The notes: generated by a model not told the origin, from the sequence alone. DNA of 7,868 nt from Xanthobacteraceae bacterium (GCA_030043175.1 JASHYD010000335.1:1-7868); one strand, 5' to 3'; shown: positions 1 through 6,434, numbered from the stretch's first letter. A program made the numbers and translations.

Positions 1-333
1 GTGCCGCTTGGCGTGGTAACCAACTGTTCCGAAGAGCTGGGACGAATTGCTGCGGATTGCGTTGGCGTTCCCTTTACTGTGTTGGTGACGGCTGAGCGCG
101 CAGGCTATTACAAACCTCAACCGCGACCTTACCGGTTGGCGCTTGAAGAGCTTCAAGTCGAACCGCATCGCTGCCTGTTTGTGGCTGGTTCTGCCTACGA
201 TCTTTTTGGTACCGCAAAGGTCGGCCTGCCAACGTGGTGGCACAACAGGGCCAATATGAGTGTTCCTGAAAATGCGCCCGCTCCGTTAGTCTGCCGCAGT
301 GAACTCGCCACGCTTCCCGATTACGTTCTTTAG
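1..333 (+). CDS. HAD-superfamily hydrolase, 3' part of gene (5' end outside window)
   Basis: This is the C-terminal 110 residues of a haloacid-dehalogenase-like hydrolase, a cytoplasmic enzyme family that uses an aspartyl nucleophile for phosphatase or dehalogenase chemistry. Visible motifs are the motif II threonine in VVTNCS (residues 5-10), the motif III lysine in YYKPQPRPY (Lys38), and a motif IV-like FVAGSAYD (residues 61-68) followed by GLPTWWHNR. The AGS..D and WHNR signatures resemble haloacid dehalogenase-type and related small HAD hydrolases. The nucleophile motif (DxD) and cap domain should lie before base 1, so the GTG at base 1 is probably an internal valine and not the true start. 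The gene ends normally with TAG. The substrate cannot be inferred. Base composition looks less GC-rich than in the dpp genes downstream. Confidence 0.75.
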   Translation: MPLGVVTNCSEELGRIAADCVGVPFTVLVTAERAGYYKPQPRPYRLALEELQVEPHRCLFVAGSAYDLFGTAKVGLPTWWHNRANMSVPENAPAPLVCRSELATLPDYVL

Positions 334-433
334 CATCGGTTATCTCCATGTGACCGACGCACAACGTCGTGCCGCCTTGTGGGAGCTACCCAGCAGTATA
401 GATGACCATCAAGGGTTACCCGTAGGAACACAG

Positions 434-526
434 ATGAAGCATATTGGGATCATCGGTGCGGGCTATGTCGGCGAGGCGCTGGCGACCCGACTTGTCGAGG
501 CCGGATATCTATGTCAGGAGCTCTGA
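434..526 (+). pseudogene. Truncated NAD(P)-binding (F420-dependent NADP oxidoreductase-like) protein, N-terminal fragment
   Basis: A 30-codon frame starts at ATG 434, preceded by TAGGA about seven bases upstream, a reasonable ribosome-binding site. The product begins MKHIGIIGAGYVGEALA and continues to TRLVEAGY, a textbook first strand, glycine-rich loop (GAGYVG) and first helix of a Rossmann dinucleotide-binding fold. The start resembles the coenzyme-F420-dependent NADP oxidoreductase and 3-hydroxyisobutyrate dehydrogenase families, whose members have about 200-300 residues. Here the frame stops at TGA 524-526, just where the second strand should begin. I find no convincing continuation in the other frames, so this is best read as a gene remnant cut off by a frameshift or deletion. 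The in-frame codons before 434 (from 299) overlap the end of the HAD gene and look non-coding. Confidence 0.6.
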
Positions 527-596
527 GGCTACACGCTTCTTCTAAGATCAGAAGCTTTCCGAAATTGAAGAGGGTTCTGCGATGGGATGGTACGGA

Positions 597-1004
597 CTAT
601 GCCGGGTATGTTCCGATAGTCCGAGCACAATGAAACAGGGCAAGCACGTGTGCGATCTTGAGGAAGCGCTCGCTGGGGCACATGCGAATACGAAGTGGTG
701 AACCGGTCCAGGTCTCGGTCGGCAACGCCTCGCAGCGCTCCCATTGAGTTCCGGGGAGGAGCCATACCGGTCGGATGGGGCTGGTCACACCTGCCGCCCC
801 ATCCACCACACGCTTTGGGGTGGGCAGTCCAGCGGTTGCGCCATGCTTGGCGGCCTGCCGGGTATATTCGGCATAATACTCCTCGCGCTCGAGGCGCTCG
901 GCATCCTCCAGCGCAGGCCCTGTTCGAATTCGGGGGTGACCTGGAGCCAATCGGCGAGCTCGGGGCAAGCGCAAGGCCTGTCGTTCCCGCGCGACCTTTT
1001 CCAC
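597..1004 (-). pseudogene. Possible minus-strand gene remnant, unrecognised
   Basis: A 135-codon frame opens with GTG at 1004 and stops at 597. The middle (about residues 33-56) is acidic and charged, containing DAERLEREEYYAEYTRQ, which looks like a real amphipathic helix. It is followed by a stretch containing PIRPVWLLPGTQWERCEALP. The first 30 residues are arginine/proline rich and do not look coding, and a better-looking segment (CPELADWLQVTPEFEQGLRW) sits just upstream in another minus frame, between about 905 and 970. This suggests one older gene interrupted by a frameshift near 905. No Shine-Dalgarno sequence precedes the GTG. I do not recognise the family and cannot assign a role; chance openness in GC-rich DNA is the main alternative. 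Confidence 0.25.
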
Positions 1005-1053
1005 ATCGGAGGCGCCAGAGCCTTGCAGGCGGCCGCGGCTGCTGAATAATGCG

Positions 1054-1069
1054 CGGCATGCACATGCCG
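1054..1069. repeat. Near-perfect palindrome CGGCATG-CA-CATGCCG
   Basis: Two 7-base arms in inverted orientation are separated by only two bases, straddling the two possible ATG starts of the membrane-protein frame. The short spacer fits a dimeric DNA-binding protein site better than an RNA hairpin. No regulator gene is visible nearby, so the function is unknown and chance remains possible. Confidence 0.35.
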
Positions 1070-1486
1070 AGCTTTCAGTCCATCTGGACCAAATTCTCAG
1101 AAAGAACCTTTTCCACGATCAACAGCGTGGAGATTAAGCGCGCCGTCTTTTTTGTGTATTTCTATCCCGGCTGCGGCATCATCCTCGGCGGGCTTGCCAT
1201 GCTCATCGCGTGGTACGGTTTCCAGGGCATGATCGGCGGCATGTTTGCCATCTGCATGCTTACCTCTGGTCGCTGCGTTGGGCGCCAGTGGGCGGCGGTG
1301 CGGACCCAGAGATGTGCGAATGGATGGGCGTGCCGCCACCCCGCAAGCCACTGGCGCCGCCATCAGGCACACCGCAGATCGGTCGGGCAAGCACGGCTGC
1401 CACGTCGAGCCGTCCGGGACCTGTCGCGCGCCGACAGACGCAGGATGGAGCCGGAAGGCAGAGTACGTCGGCCGGCCGCGCTATGA
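1064..1486 (+). pseudogene. Possible small membrane protein fragment, unrecognised
   Basis: The frame can start at ATG 1049 or ATG 1064; neither has a clear Shine-Dalgarno sequence, and 1064 gives the cleaner N terminus (MPSFQSIWTKFSERTF). About 22 polar residues containing NSVEIKRA are followed by roughly 40 hydrophobic, glycine-rich residues (about 1141-1260) including FFVYFYPGCGIILGGLAML and WYGFQGMIGGMFAICML, consistent with one or two membrane segments. After about 1260 the same frame becomes arginine-rich and loses coding appearance. Another plus frame, containing WSLRWAPVGGGADPEMCEWM, looks somewhat better there, which suggests a frameshift. I do not recognise the family. The original product was probably an inner-membrane protein now broken; an intact short protein ending elsewhere is possible but less likely. 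Confidence 0.35.
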
Positions 1487-1710
1487 TCCCCGGCGTGCCG
1501 TTTGCCGGCCGGCTGTTGGCCGTGATCTGCAGGGCAACGTCGAAGGCCGTACCGCTGAGCCCGAGAGCGGATATTGAGCACGCTCGCCGGCAATCAGATG
1601 ACCCGGGGAATCGCGCGCGCGATCGCTGGCGCTGAGCCGTTTGGCGACTACCCGGTCAAGTACGCTGGCGCCCCCTGGACTATCTGCAACCGCGGCCATC
1701 TTCGAGTTCA

Positions 1711-1716
1711 TTGACA
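1711..1716 (+). promoter_or_regulatory. Possible -35 box (TTGACA) for dppA
   Basis: A perfect TTGACA lies 84 bases before the dppA ATG, a suitable distance for a housekeeping sigma factor promoter. The hexamers 17 or 18 bases downstream (CAAGCT, AAGCTT) match the -10 consensus poorly, so the call rests on the -35 box and its position only. Alphaproteobacterial promoters often have weak -10 boxes. Confidence 0.3.
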
Positions 1717-1752
1717 GGCGGCATGCCCAATCGCAAGCTTGCTGTCAGTGTC

Positions 1753-1800
1753 TTTGGCGGTGGGTATCAATTGCGCCAAAAGACCAGCGGAGTTCCCACC
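1753..1800 (+). promoter_or_regulatory. dppA leader with complementary segments around the ribosome-binding site
   Basis: TTTGGCG (1753-1759) is perfectly complementary to CGCCAAA (1774-1780), giving a 7-bp stem with a 14-base loop. In addition GGTGGG (1759-1764), which starts at the stem and runs into that loop, is complementary to CCCACC (1795-1800), the six bases directly before the dppA ATG. The two pairings share only base 1759, so together they could form a pseudoknot that encloses the ribosome-binding site GCGGAG (1787-1792); used separately they could be alternatives. Alternatively the first pair is simply a DNA operator. The complementarity is seen; the function is inference. Confidence 0.35.
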
Positions 1801-3402
1801 ATGAAGCGATCCATCTTGCTCGCCGTCGTTTGCGCGTCCGCGCTCATCGCGGCCCCCGTGGTCTCGGCCAAGACCCTGGTTTTCTGCTCTGAAGGCAGCC
1901 CGGAAAACTTTTACCCGGGCGTCAACACGACGGGCACGTCGTTCGACGGCAATGAGCCGATCTATGACCGCATCGTCGAGTTCGAACGCGGCGGGACCAA
2001 GGTGGTGCCCGGTCTGGCCAAGAATTGGACTATCTCGCAGGACGGCAAGGTCTACACCTTCGACCTACGACACGGCGTGAAGTGGCACTCGACCTCCCGC
2101 TCGTTCAAGCCGACCCGCGATTTCAACGCTGACGACATCCTATTCTCGATCGAGCGGCAGTGGAAGAAAGAGCACCCGTACTTCAAGGTGACGAGCGCGA
2201 ACCACTCCTACTTCGCCGACATGGGCATGCCGAAGCTCTTGAAGTCGGTTGAGAAGGTCGACGATTACACGGTGAAGATCACGCTCAATCAACCTGAGGC
2301 GCCGTTCCTCTCCGACCTCGCCATGCCGTTTGCCGCGATCCAGTCGAAGGAATATGCTGACGCCATGCTCAAGGCCGGCACGCCCGAGAAGATTGATCAA
2401 GAACCGATCGGGACTGGTCCATTCTATCTGGTGCAGTACCAGAAGGACGCGGTCATTCGTTACAAGGCGTTTCCCGAATTTTGGGGCGGCAAAGCCAAGA
2501 TCGACGATCTCATCTACTCGATCACGCCGGACGCGTCCGTTCGCTGGGCGAAGCTCCAGAAGAACGAGTGTCACGTGATGCCATATCCGAACCCGGCTGA
2601 CCTCGATGCTATGAAGAAGGACCCAAACGTGCAGATCATGGAGCAGGCGGGTCTCAATGTCGGTTATCTGGCGTTTCAGACCACGAAGAAGCCCTTCGAC
2701 GACGTGCGCGTCCGCAAGGCGATTAGCATGGCGATCGACAAGAAGGCAATCATCGATGCCGTCTATCTATCGTCGGGTATCGCAGCGAAGAACCCGATCC
2801 CGCCCTCGCTGTGGTCCTATAATGACGCCGTGAAGGACGATCTGTTCGATCCGCCGGCGGCCAAAAAGCTGCTCGCCGAGGCTGGCTTCCCAAACGGCAT
2901 GGAGACAGACCTGTGGGCCATGCCAGTGCAGCGGCCCTACAACCCAAACGCCAAGCGCGTCGCCGAACTGATGCAAGCCGACCTCGCCAAAATCGGCGTG
3001 AAGGCCCAGATCAAATCGTTCGAGTGGGGCGAGTATCGCAAACGCCTGGAGGCGGGCGAGCATCAGATGGGCATGCTCGGCTGGACCGGTGATAACGGCG
3101 ATCCGGACAACTTCCTGCACACCCTCCTCGGCTGCGACTCGGCGAAGTCGGCCTCAGGCTCCAACATTGCGAAGTTCTGCTACAAGCCGTTCGACGATCT
3201 TGTTGTGAGGGCGAAAACGGTGTCGGATCAGGCCGAACGCACTAAGCTCTACGAGCAAGCGCAGGTGATTTTCAAGGAGCAAGCGCCCTGGTTCACCATC
3301 GCGCATGCGGTGCAGTTGAAACCGATGCGCAAGAGCGTGATCGACTTCAAGCTTTCGCCATTCGGTCGCCATATTTTCTATGGTGTCGACATCAAAGAGT
3401 AA
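1801..3402 (+). CDS. dppA: Periplasmic dipeptide-binding protein of ABC importer
   Basis: This 533-residue solute-binding protein (SBP_bac_5 family) captures peptides in the periplasm and delivers them to DppBC. Residues 1-23 form a Sec signal peptide (MKRS, a hydrophobic core, then cleavage after VSA), so the mature protein starts KTLVFCSEGSP as in E. coli DppA. The ligand-site residues known in E. coli are kept: Arg378 and Tyr380 in QRPYNPN (peptide carboxylate end) and Asp431 in GWTGDNGDPDNF (peptide amino group). Four cysteines (29, 257, 445, 460) correspond to the two E. coli disulphides. Length matches the family (E. coli 535). ATG 1801 is chosen because it begins the signal peptide and has GCGGAG eight bases upstream; the open frame extends to 1711 but that part is not conserved in character. 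Dipeptides are the likely ligand; 5-aminolevulinate and heme are known additional cargo of Dpp systems and remain possible here. Confidence 0.96.
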   Translation: MKRSILLAVVCASALIAAPVVSAKTLVFCSEGSPENFYPGVNTTGTSFDGNEPIYDRIVEFERGGTKVVPGLAKNWTISQDGKVYTFDLRHGVKWHSTSRSFKPTRDFNADDILFSIERQWKKEHPYFKVTSANHSYFADMGMPKLLKSVEKVDDYTVKITLNQPEAPFLSDLAMPFAAIQSKEYADAMLKAGTPEKIDQEPIGTGPFYLVQYQKDAVIRYKAFPEFWGGKAKIDDLIYSITPDASVRWAKLQKNECHVMPYPNPADLDAMKKDPNVQIMEQAGLNVGYLAFQTTKKPFDDVRVRKAISMAIDKKAIIDAVYLSSGIAAKNPIPPSLWSYNDAVKDDLFDPPAAKKLLAEAGFPNGMETDLWAMPVQRPYNPNAKRVAELMQADLAKIGVKAQIKSFEWGEYRKRLEAGEHQMGMLGWTGDNGDPDNFLHTLLGCDSAKSASGSNIAKFCYKPFDDLVVRAKTVSDQAERTKLYEQAQVIFKEQAPWFTIAHAVQLKPMRKSVIDFKLSPFGRHIFYGVDIKE

Positions 3403-3406
3403 ATGC

Positions 3407-3438
3407 GACCGAGATCGAACGGCTCCAGCCGCTCGGTC
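3407..3438 (+). promoter_or_regulatory. Stem-loop in the dppA-dppB gap
   Basis: GACCGAG (3407-3413) pairs with CTCGGTC (3432-3438), and inside it CGGC (3420-3423) pairs with GCCG (3428-3431) around a TCCA loop, leaving one six-base bulge (3414-3419). It starts five bases after the dppA stop codon. No T-run follows, so it is not a classical intrinsic terminator. Such stem-loops after binding-protein genes in ABC operons commonly protect the upstream message and keep the binding protein more abundant than the permease; that role is inferred here. Confidence 0.5.
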
Positions 3439-3475
3439 CCTACTTCTTCGGCTCCCTCTTGACAGCAGCGACGTC

Positions 3476-4486
3476 GTGCTCCGGTTCATTCTTACGCGCG
3501 CCAGTCTCGTGGTTCCGACCTTCATCGGGATCACGCTGCTCGTATTCGTGCTTATCCGTCTCATCCCTGGCGATCCAATCGAGACGATGGCAGGCGAGCG
3601 CGGGATCGATCCGGTCCGGCACGAGCAACTGCGTAAGGAATACGGCTTCGACCAGCCGGTGCTGGTTCAGTACGGGTACTATCTGGCGCGGCTGGTGCGC
3701 GGCGACCTCGGACGCTCGATGGTCACCCATGAGCGGGTGATCTCGGAATTCAGCACGCTTTTTCCTGCGACGGTGGAGCTCGGCGTCTGCGCGATTCTCT
3801 TCGCACTCTGCTTCGGGTTGCCGGCTGGCATCGTTGCGGCGGTCAGGCGCAACTCGATCTTCGATCATGGCGTGATGGTCGTTTCCCTCACCGGCTATTC
3901 GATGCCGATTTTCTGGTGGGGCCTGCTGCTGATCCTGCTCTTCTCGGTGCAGCTTGGGCTGACCCCGGTTTCGGGCCGTATTGCCGTGCAGTACTTCATC
4001 GAGCCAATAACGGGATTTCTACTCATCGATACGATCATCGTCGGAGAGTGGAGCGCATTCGGCTCTGCGCTTTCGCATCTCATCTTGCCGATGATCGTGC
4101 TCGGCACAGTGCCGCTTGCCGTCATCGCGCGCATGACGCGCTCTGCGATGCTCGAAGTGCTTGGTGAGGACTACATCCGCACCGCCAGGGCGAAGGGCCT
4201 GCCGACCTTCCGCGTCATCGCGATCCATGCCCTACGCAACGCGCTGATACCGGTCGTGACCGTGATCGGCTTGCAGGTCGGGGTGCTCTTCACCGGCGCG
4301 ATCCTCACCGAAACGATTTTCTCCTGGCCTGGCGTCGGTAAATGGCTGATCGAAGGGATCAATCGGCGCGACTATCCCGTACTCCAGGGCGGCACGCTGA
4401 TGATCGGCGCGATCGTGATGATCGTGAACCTGCTGGTCGATGTTGCCTACGGACTGATCAATCCGCGCATCCGGCACACACGATGA
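3476..4486 (+). CDS. dppB: Dipeptide ABC transporter permease DppB
   Basis: This 336-residue inner-membrane permease forms, with DppC, the channel for peptides. It opens with LRFILTRASLVVPTFIGITLL, a first membrane helix typical of OppB/DppB, followed by the periplasmic segment with IPGDP, MAGERG and GDLGRSM. It then has about five further hydrophobic helices and the cytoplasmic EAA loop (about residues 231-250, EDYIRTARAKGL) that contacts the ATPases. It ends NPRIRHTR, close to E. coli DppB. The frame is open from ATG 3380 inside dppA, but those 32 extra codons are polar and unlike the family. GTG 3476 gives the expected N terminus and length (E. coli 339), although its Shine-Dalgarno sequence is weak. 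It lies 73 bases after dppA, and its TGA overlaps the dppC ATG, so translation of the two is probably coupled. Confidence 0.94.
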   Translation: MLRFILTRASLVVPTFIGITLLVFVLIRLIPGDPIETMAGERGIDPVRHEQLRKEYGFDQPVLVQYGYYLARLVRGDLGRSMVTHERVISEFSTLFPATVELGVCAILFALCFGLPAGIVAAVRRNSIFDHGVMVVSLTGYSMPIFWWGLLLILLFSVQLGLTPVSGRIAVQYFIEPITGFLLIDTIIVGEWSAFGSALSHLILPMIVLGTVPLAVIARMTRSAMLEVLGEDYIRTARAKGLPTFRVIAIHALRNALIPVVTVIGLQVGVLFTGAILTETIFSWPGVGKWLIEGINRRDYPVLQGGTLMIGAIVMIVNLLVDVAYGLINPRIRHTR

Positions 4487-5394
4487 TCGCCGAAGTCCCC
4501 AAAACACCGACGGTCCGAACGCATACCAGAATGCGCCCGCATCCGCTTGCCGAGTTCTGGTTTCATTTCACCGGCAACGCCGGCGCAGTCGCGGGCCTTT
4601 TCGTCATCGTCGCCCTTATCCTGACGGCGATGTTCGCCGACCTGATCGCACCGCATTCACCCGTGCTCACCAACAATGAGGTCTTCCTCAAGCCGCCGTT
4701 CTGGCAGGAAGGCGGTTCGCTCACTTATCCGCTTGGCACCGATGCGATTGGCCGCGATATTCTATCCCGGCTGATCCACGGGACGCGGTTGTCCCTGTTG
4801 ATCGGCATCGCCGTCGTGGCGCTATCGGTCGCAGTCGGAACGATCCTCGGGCTCGTCGCGGGATTTTCCCGCGGCGTCACAGACATCACTATCATGCGGC
4901 TCATGGACATCACGCTGACGCTTCCCAGCTTACTCCTCGCAATCGTCATCGTCGCGATCCTTGGGCCCGCACTGATGAATGCGATGCTGGCGGTCGCGAT
5001 CGTTTTGCTGCCTCACTACGTGCGCATCGCGCGCGCCTCAGTGATTTCCGAGATCTCGAAAGACTATGTCGCGGCCGCCAAGGTCGCGGGCGCCGGGCGC
5101 CTGCGGCTCATGTTCAAGGAGGTGCTACCGAACTGCGCCGCGCCGCTGATCGTGCAGGCGACGCTCGGCATCTCGACCGCCATCCTCGATGCGGCAGCGC
5201 TGGGCTTTCTCGGCCTTGGCGCTCAGCCGCCTCTGCCCGAATGGGGCACGATGCTGGCTGACGCGCGCGAATTCGTCTTGCGCGCCTGGTGGGTTGTGAC
5301 GCTGCCCGGCATCGCGATTCTCGTCACTGTGCTGGCTTTCAATCTGATGGGCGATGGGCTGCGCGACGCCCTTGATCCCAAGCTCAAGGGTTGA
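4483..5394 (+). CDS. dppC: Dipeptide ABC transporter permease DppC
   Basis: This 303-residue inner-membrane permease is the partner of DppB. The N-terminal OppC-type region has a short cytoplasmic tail, then HPLAEFWFHFTGN and a first membrane helix. A periplasmic part contains FWQEGGS and LGTDAIGRDILSRLIHG (about residues 84-100), the hallmark of the OppC/DppC/NikC permeases. The EAA loop is near residues 193-212 (KDYVAAAKVAGAG), followed by FLGLGAQPPLPEWGTML and the C-terminal LMGDGLRDALDPKLKG. Length matches E. coli DppC (300). The start ATG 4483 overlaps the dppB stop as ATGA. A second in-frame ATG at 4531 would remove only the variable tail, so it cannot be fully excluded. The protein appears intact. 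Confidence 0.95.
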   Translation: MIAEVPKTPTVRTHTRMRPHPLAEFWFHFTGNAGAVAGLFVIVALILTAMFADLIAPHSPVLTNNEVFLKPPFWQEGGSLTYPLGTDAIGRDILSRLIHGTRLSLLIGIAVVALSVAVGTILGLVAGFSRGVTDITIMRLMDITLTLPSLLLAIVIVAILGPALMNAMLAVAIVLLPHYVRIARASVISEISKDYVAAAKVAGAGRLRLMFKEVLPNCAAPLIVQATLGISTAILDAAALGFLGLGAQPPLPEWGTMLADAREFVLRAWWVVTLPGIAILVTVLAFNLMGDGLRDALDPKLKG

Positions 5395-5399
5395 CCACC

Positions 5400-6434
5400 G
5401 TGCCGCTGCTCGAAGTTGAAAACCTATCGGTGACGTTTCCGTCACACGGCGGTGTGCTGCACGCGGTCGATCGCTTCAGCGTGAGACTCGACAGGGGAGA
5501 AGTCCTGGGCATCGTCGGGGAGTCCGGCTCCGGCAAGAGCGTCAGCATGCTGGCGGTGATGGGACTGGTGCCGTTTCCCGGCCGCGTAACGGCCGACAAG
5601 CTGTTGTTCGAGGAACGCGATCTGCTGAACCTTTCCGACTCTCAGCGCCGCGCGCTGAACGGCAAGGACGTCGCGATGATTTTCCAGGAGCCCACAACGT
5701 CGCTCAATCCGTCGTTCACCATCGGCTTCCAGCTCATGGAGACACTGCAGTTCCATGAGGGCTTGAACCTGAAGGCGGCGCGGCGCCGCACGATCGAACT
5801 GCTGGAGCAGGTCGGCATTCCGGACCCACAGAGCCGGCTGTCGGCCTATCCGCATCAGATGTCGGGCGGCATGAATCAACGCGTGATGATCGCGATGGCG
5901 ATCGCCTGCAATCCAAAGCTCCTGATCGCTGACGAGCCGACGACCGCGCTTGACGCGACCATCCAAGCACAAATCCTAGATCTGTTGCTGTCGCTCCAGC
6001 GCGACCACGGCATGGCGCTCATCCTGGTCACCCACAATATGGGCGTGGTCTCGGACATGACCGAGCGCGTTGCCGTGATGTACGCGGGTCAGATCATGGA
6101 GGAGCGCTCGACCGAGACGCTGTTCGCCGCGGCGCAGCACCCCTATACGGCAGCCCTGCTCGCGGCACGCCCCGAAGCAAGCGATGGCGGGAGGCTCGCG
6201 ACCATTCCGGGCGTGGTGCCGGGCCCCGATGACCGCCCGCGCGGCTGCCTGTTCAGCCCGCGTTGCGCATACGCGACGCCGCTTAGCGAGGAATTCCGCC
6301 CGGACTTGCGCCCGTGGATGGGTGGCCTGGTCCGATGCCACTATCCGCTGGGTGACCCGACGCGCGACGAACGCACCGCCGCCGACAGGCACGTGGAGTC
6401 GATCTCCCTGAAAGCACCCGAGGCGAAGCCATGA
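5400..6434 (+). CDS. dppD: Dipeptide ABC transporter ATP-binding protein DppD
   Basis: This 344-residue cytoplasmic ATPase pairs with DppF to power uptake. Walker A is GESGSGKS (residues 40-47), the Q-loop glutamine is 96, the signature is SGGMNQR (155-161), Walker B is LLIADE (174-179) and the H-loop histidine is 212. The C-terminal oligopeptide-type domain begins near HPYTAALL. Its cysteine motif keeps Cys283, Cys289 and Cys313, but the position of the usual third cysteine is Ser296, a single-base difference (AGC for TGC). The H-loop reads THN where E. coli has THD. GTG 5400 is preferred as start: AAGGG lies nine bases upstream and the N terminus MPLLEVENLSV then aligns with E. coli MALLNVDKLSV. 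TTG 5391, which overlaps the dppC stop, sits directly against that AAGGG and is unlikely. DppD and DppF are similar in sequence; gene order and closer likeness to E. coli DppD separate them. Confidence 0.95.
   Translation: MPLLEVENLSVTFPSHGGVLHAVDRFSVRLDRGEVLGIVGESGSGKSVSMLAVMGLVPFPGRVTADKLLFEERDLLNLSDSQRRALNGKDVAMIFQEPTTSLNPSFTIGFQLMETLQFHEGLNLKAARRRTIELLEQVGIPDPQSRLSAYPHQMSGGMNQRVMIAMAIACNPKLLIADEPTTALDATIQAQILDLLLSLQRDHGMALILVTHNMGVVSDMTERVAVMYAGQIMEERSTETLFAAAQHPYTAALLAARPEASDGGRLATIPGVVPGPDDRPRGCLFSPRCAYATPLSEEFRPDLRPWMGGLVRCHYPLGDPTRDERTAADRHVESISLKAPEAKP

Larger units (their letters stand above)
527..1710. other. Degenerate region without an intact recognisable gene
   Basis: About 1.2 kb separates the truncated Rossmann gene from the dppA leader. 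Many overlapping frames are open on both strands, as expected by chance in GC-rich DNA, but none gives a protein I recognise over its length. Coding-like character appears in patches that switch frame: a minus-strand stretch around 650-950, and a plus-strand hydrophobic stretch at about 1064-1260. Between about 1260 and 1710 the three plus frames give arginine-, proline- and alanine-rich translations typical of non-coding GC-rich DNA. Decayed genes with frameshifts are the simplest reading. I found no tRNA, rRNA or repeat array here. Confidence 0.5.

Noticed and set aside
535..555. Small hairpin GCTTCT / AGAAGC after the Rossmann fragment
   Set aside because: Only 6 bp and AT-rich with no T-run; too weak to call a terminator.
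1160..1173. 14-base direct repeat TTCTATCCCGGCTG, also at 4760-4773 in dppC
   Set aside because: One such match is not surprising in a window of this size, flanks do not match, and the sites lie in unrelated contexts.
1754..1774. Possible sigma-54 promoter (TTGGC ... TTGC) before dppA
   Set aside because: The distance from GG to GC is 17 bases, or 14 from the next GG, not the 12 needed for the -24/-12 elements.
1711..1800. Upstream extension of dppA to TTG 1711
   Set aside because: The 30 extra codons precede a complete signal peptide, and ATG 1801 has its own ribosome-binding site; the TTG is part of the possible -35 box.
2140..2574. Long minus-strand open frame opposite dppA (144 codons)
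   Set aside because: Arg/Leu/Val-rich translation antisense to a clearly conserved gene; a codon-bias shadow.
5442..5972. Long minus-strand open frame opposite dppD (176 codons)
   Set aside because: Antisense shadow of a conserved ATPase gene, with no recognisable motif of its own.
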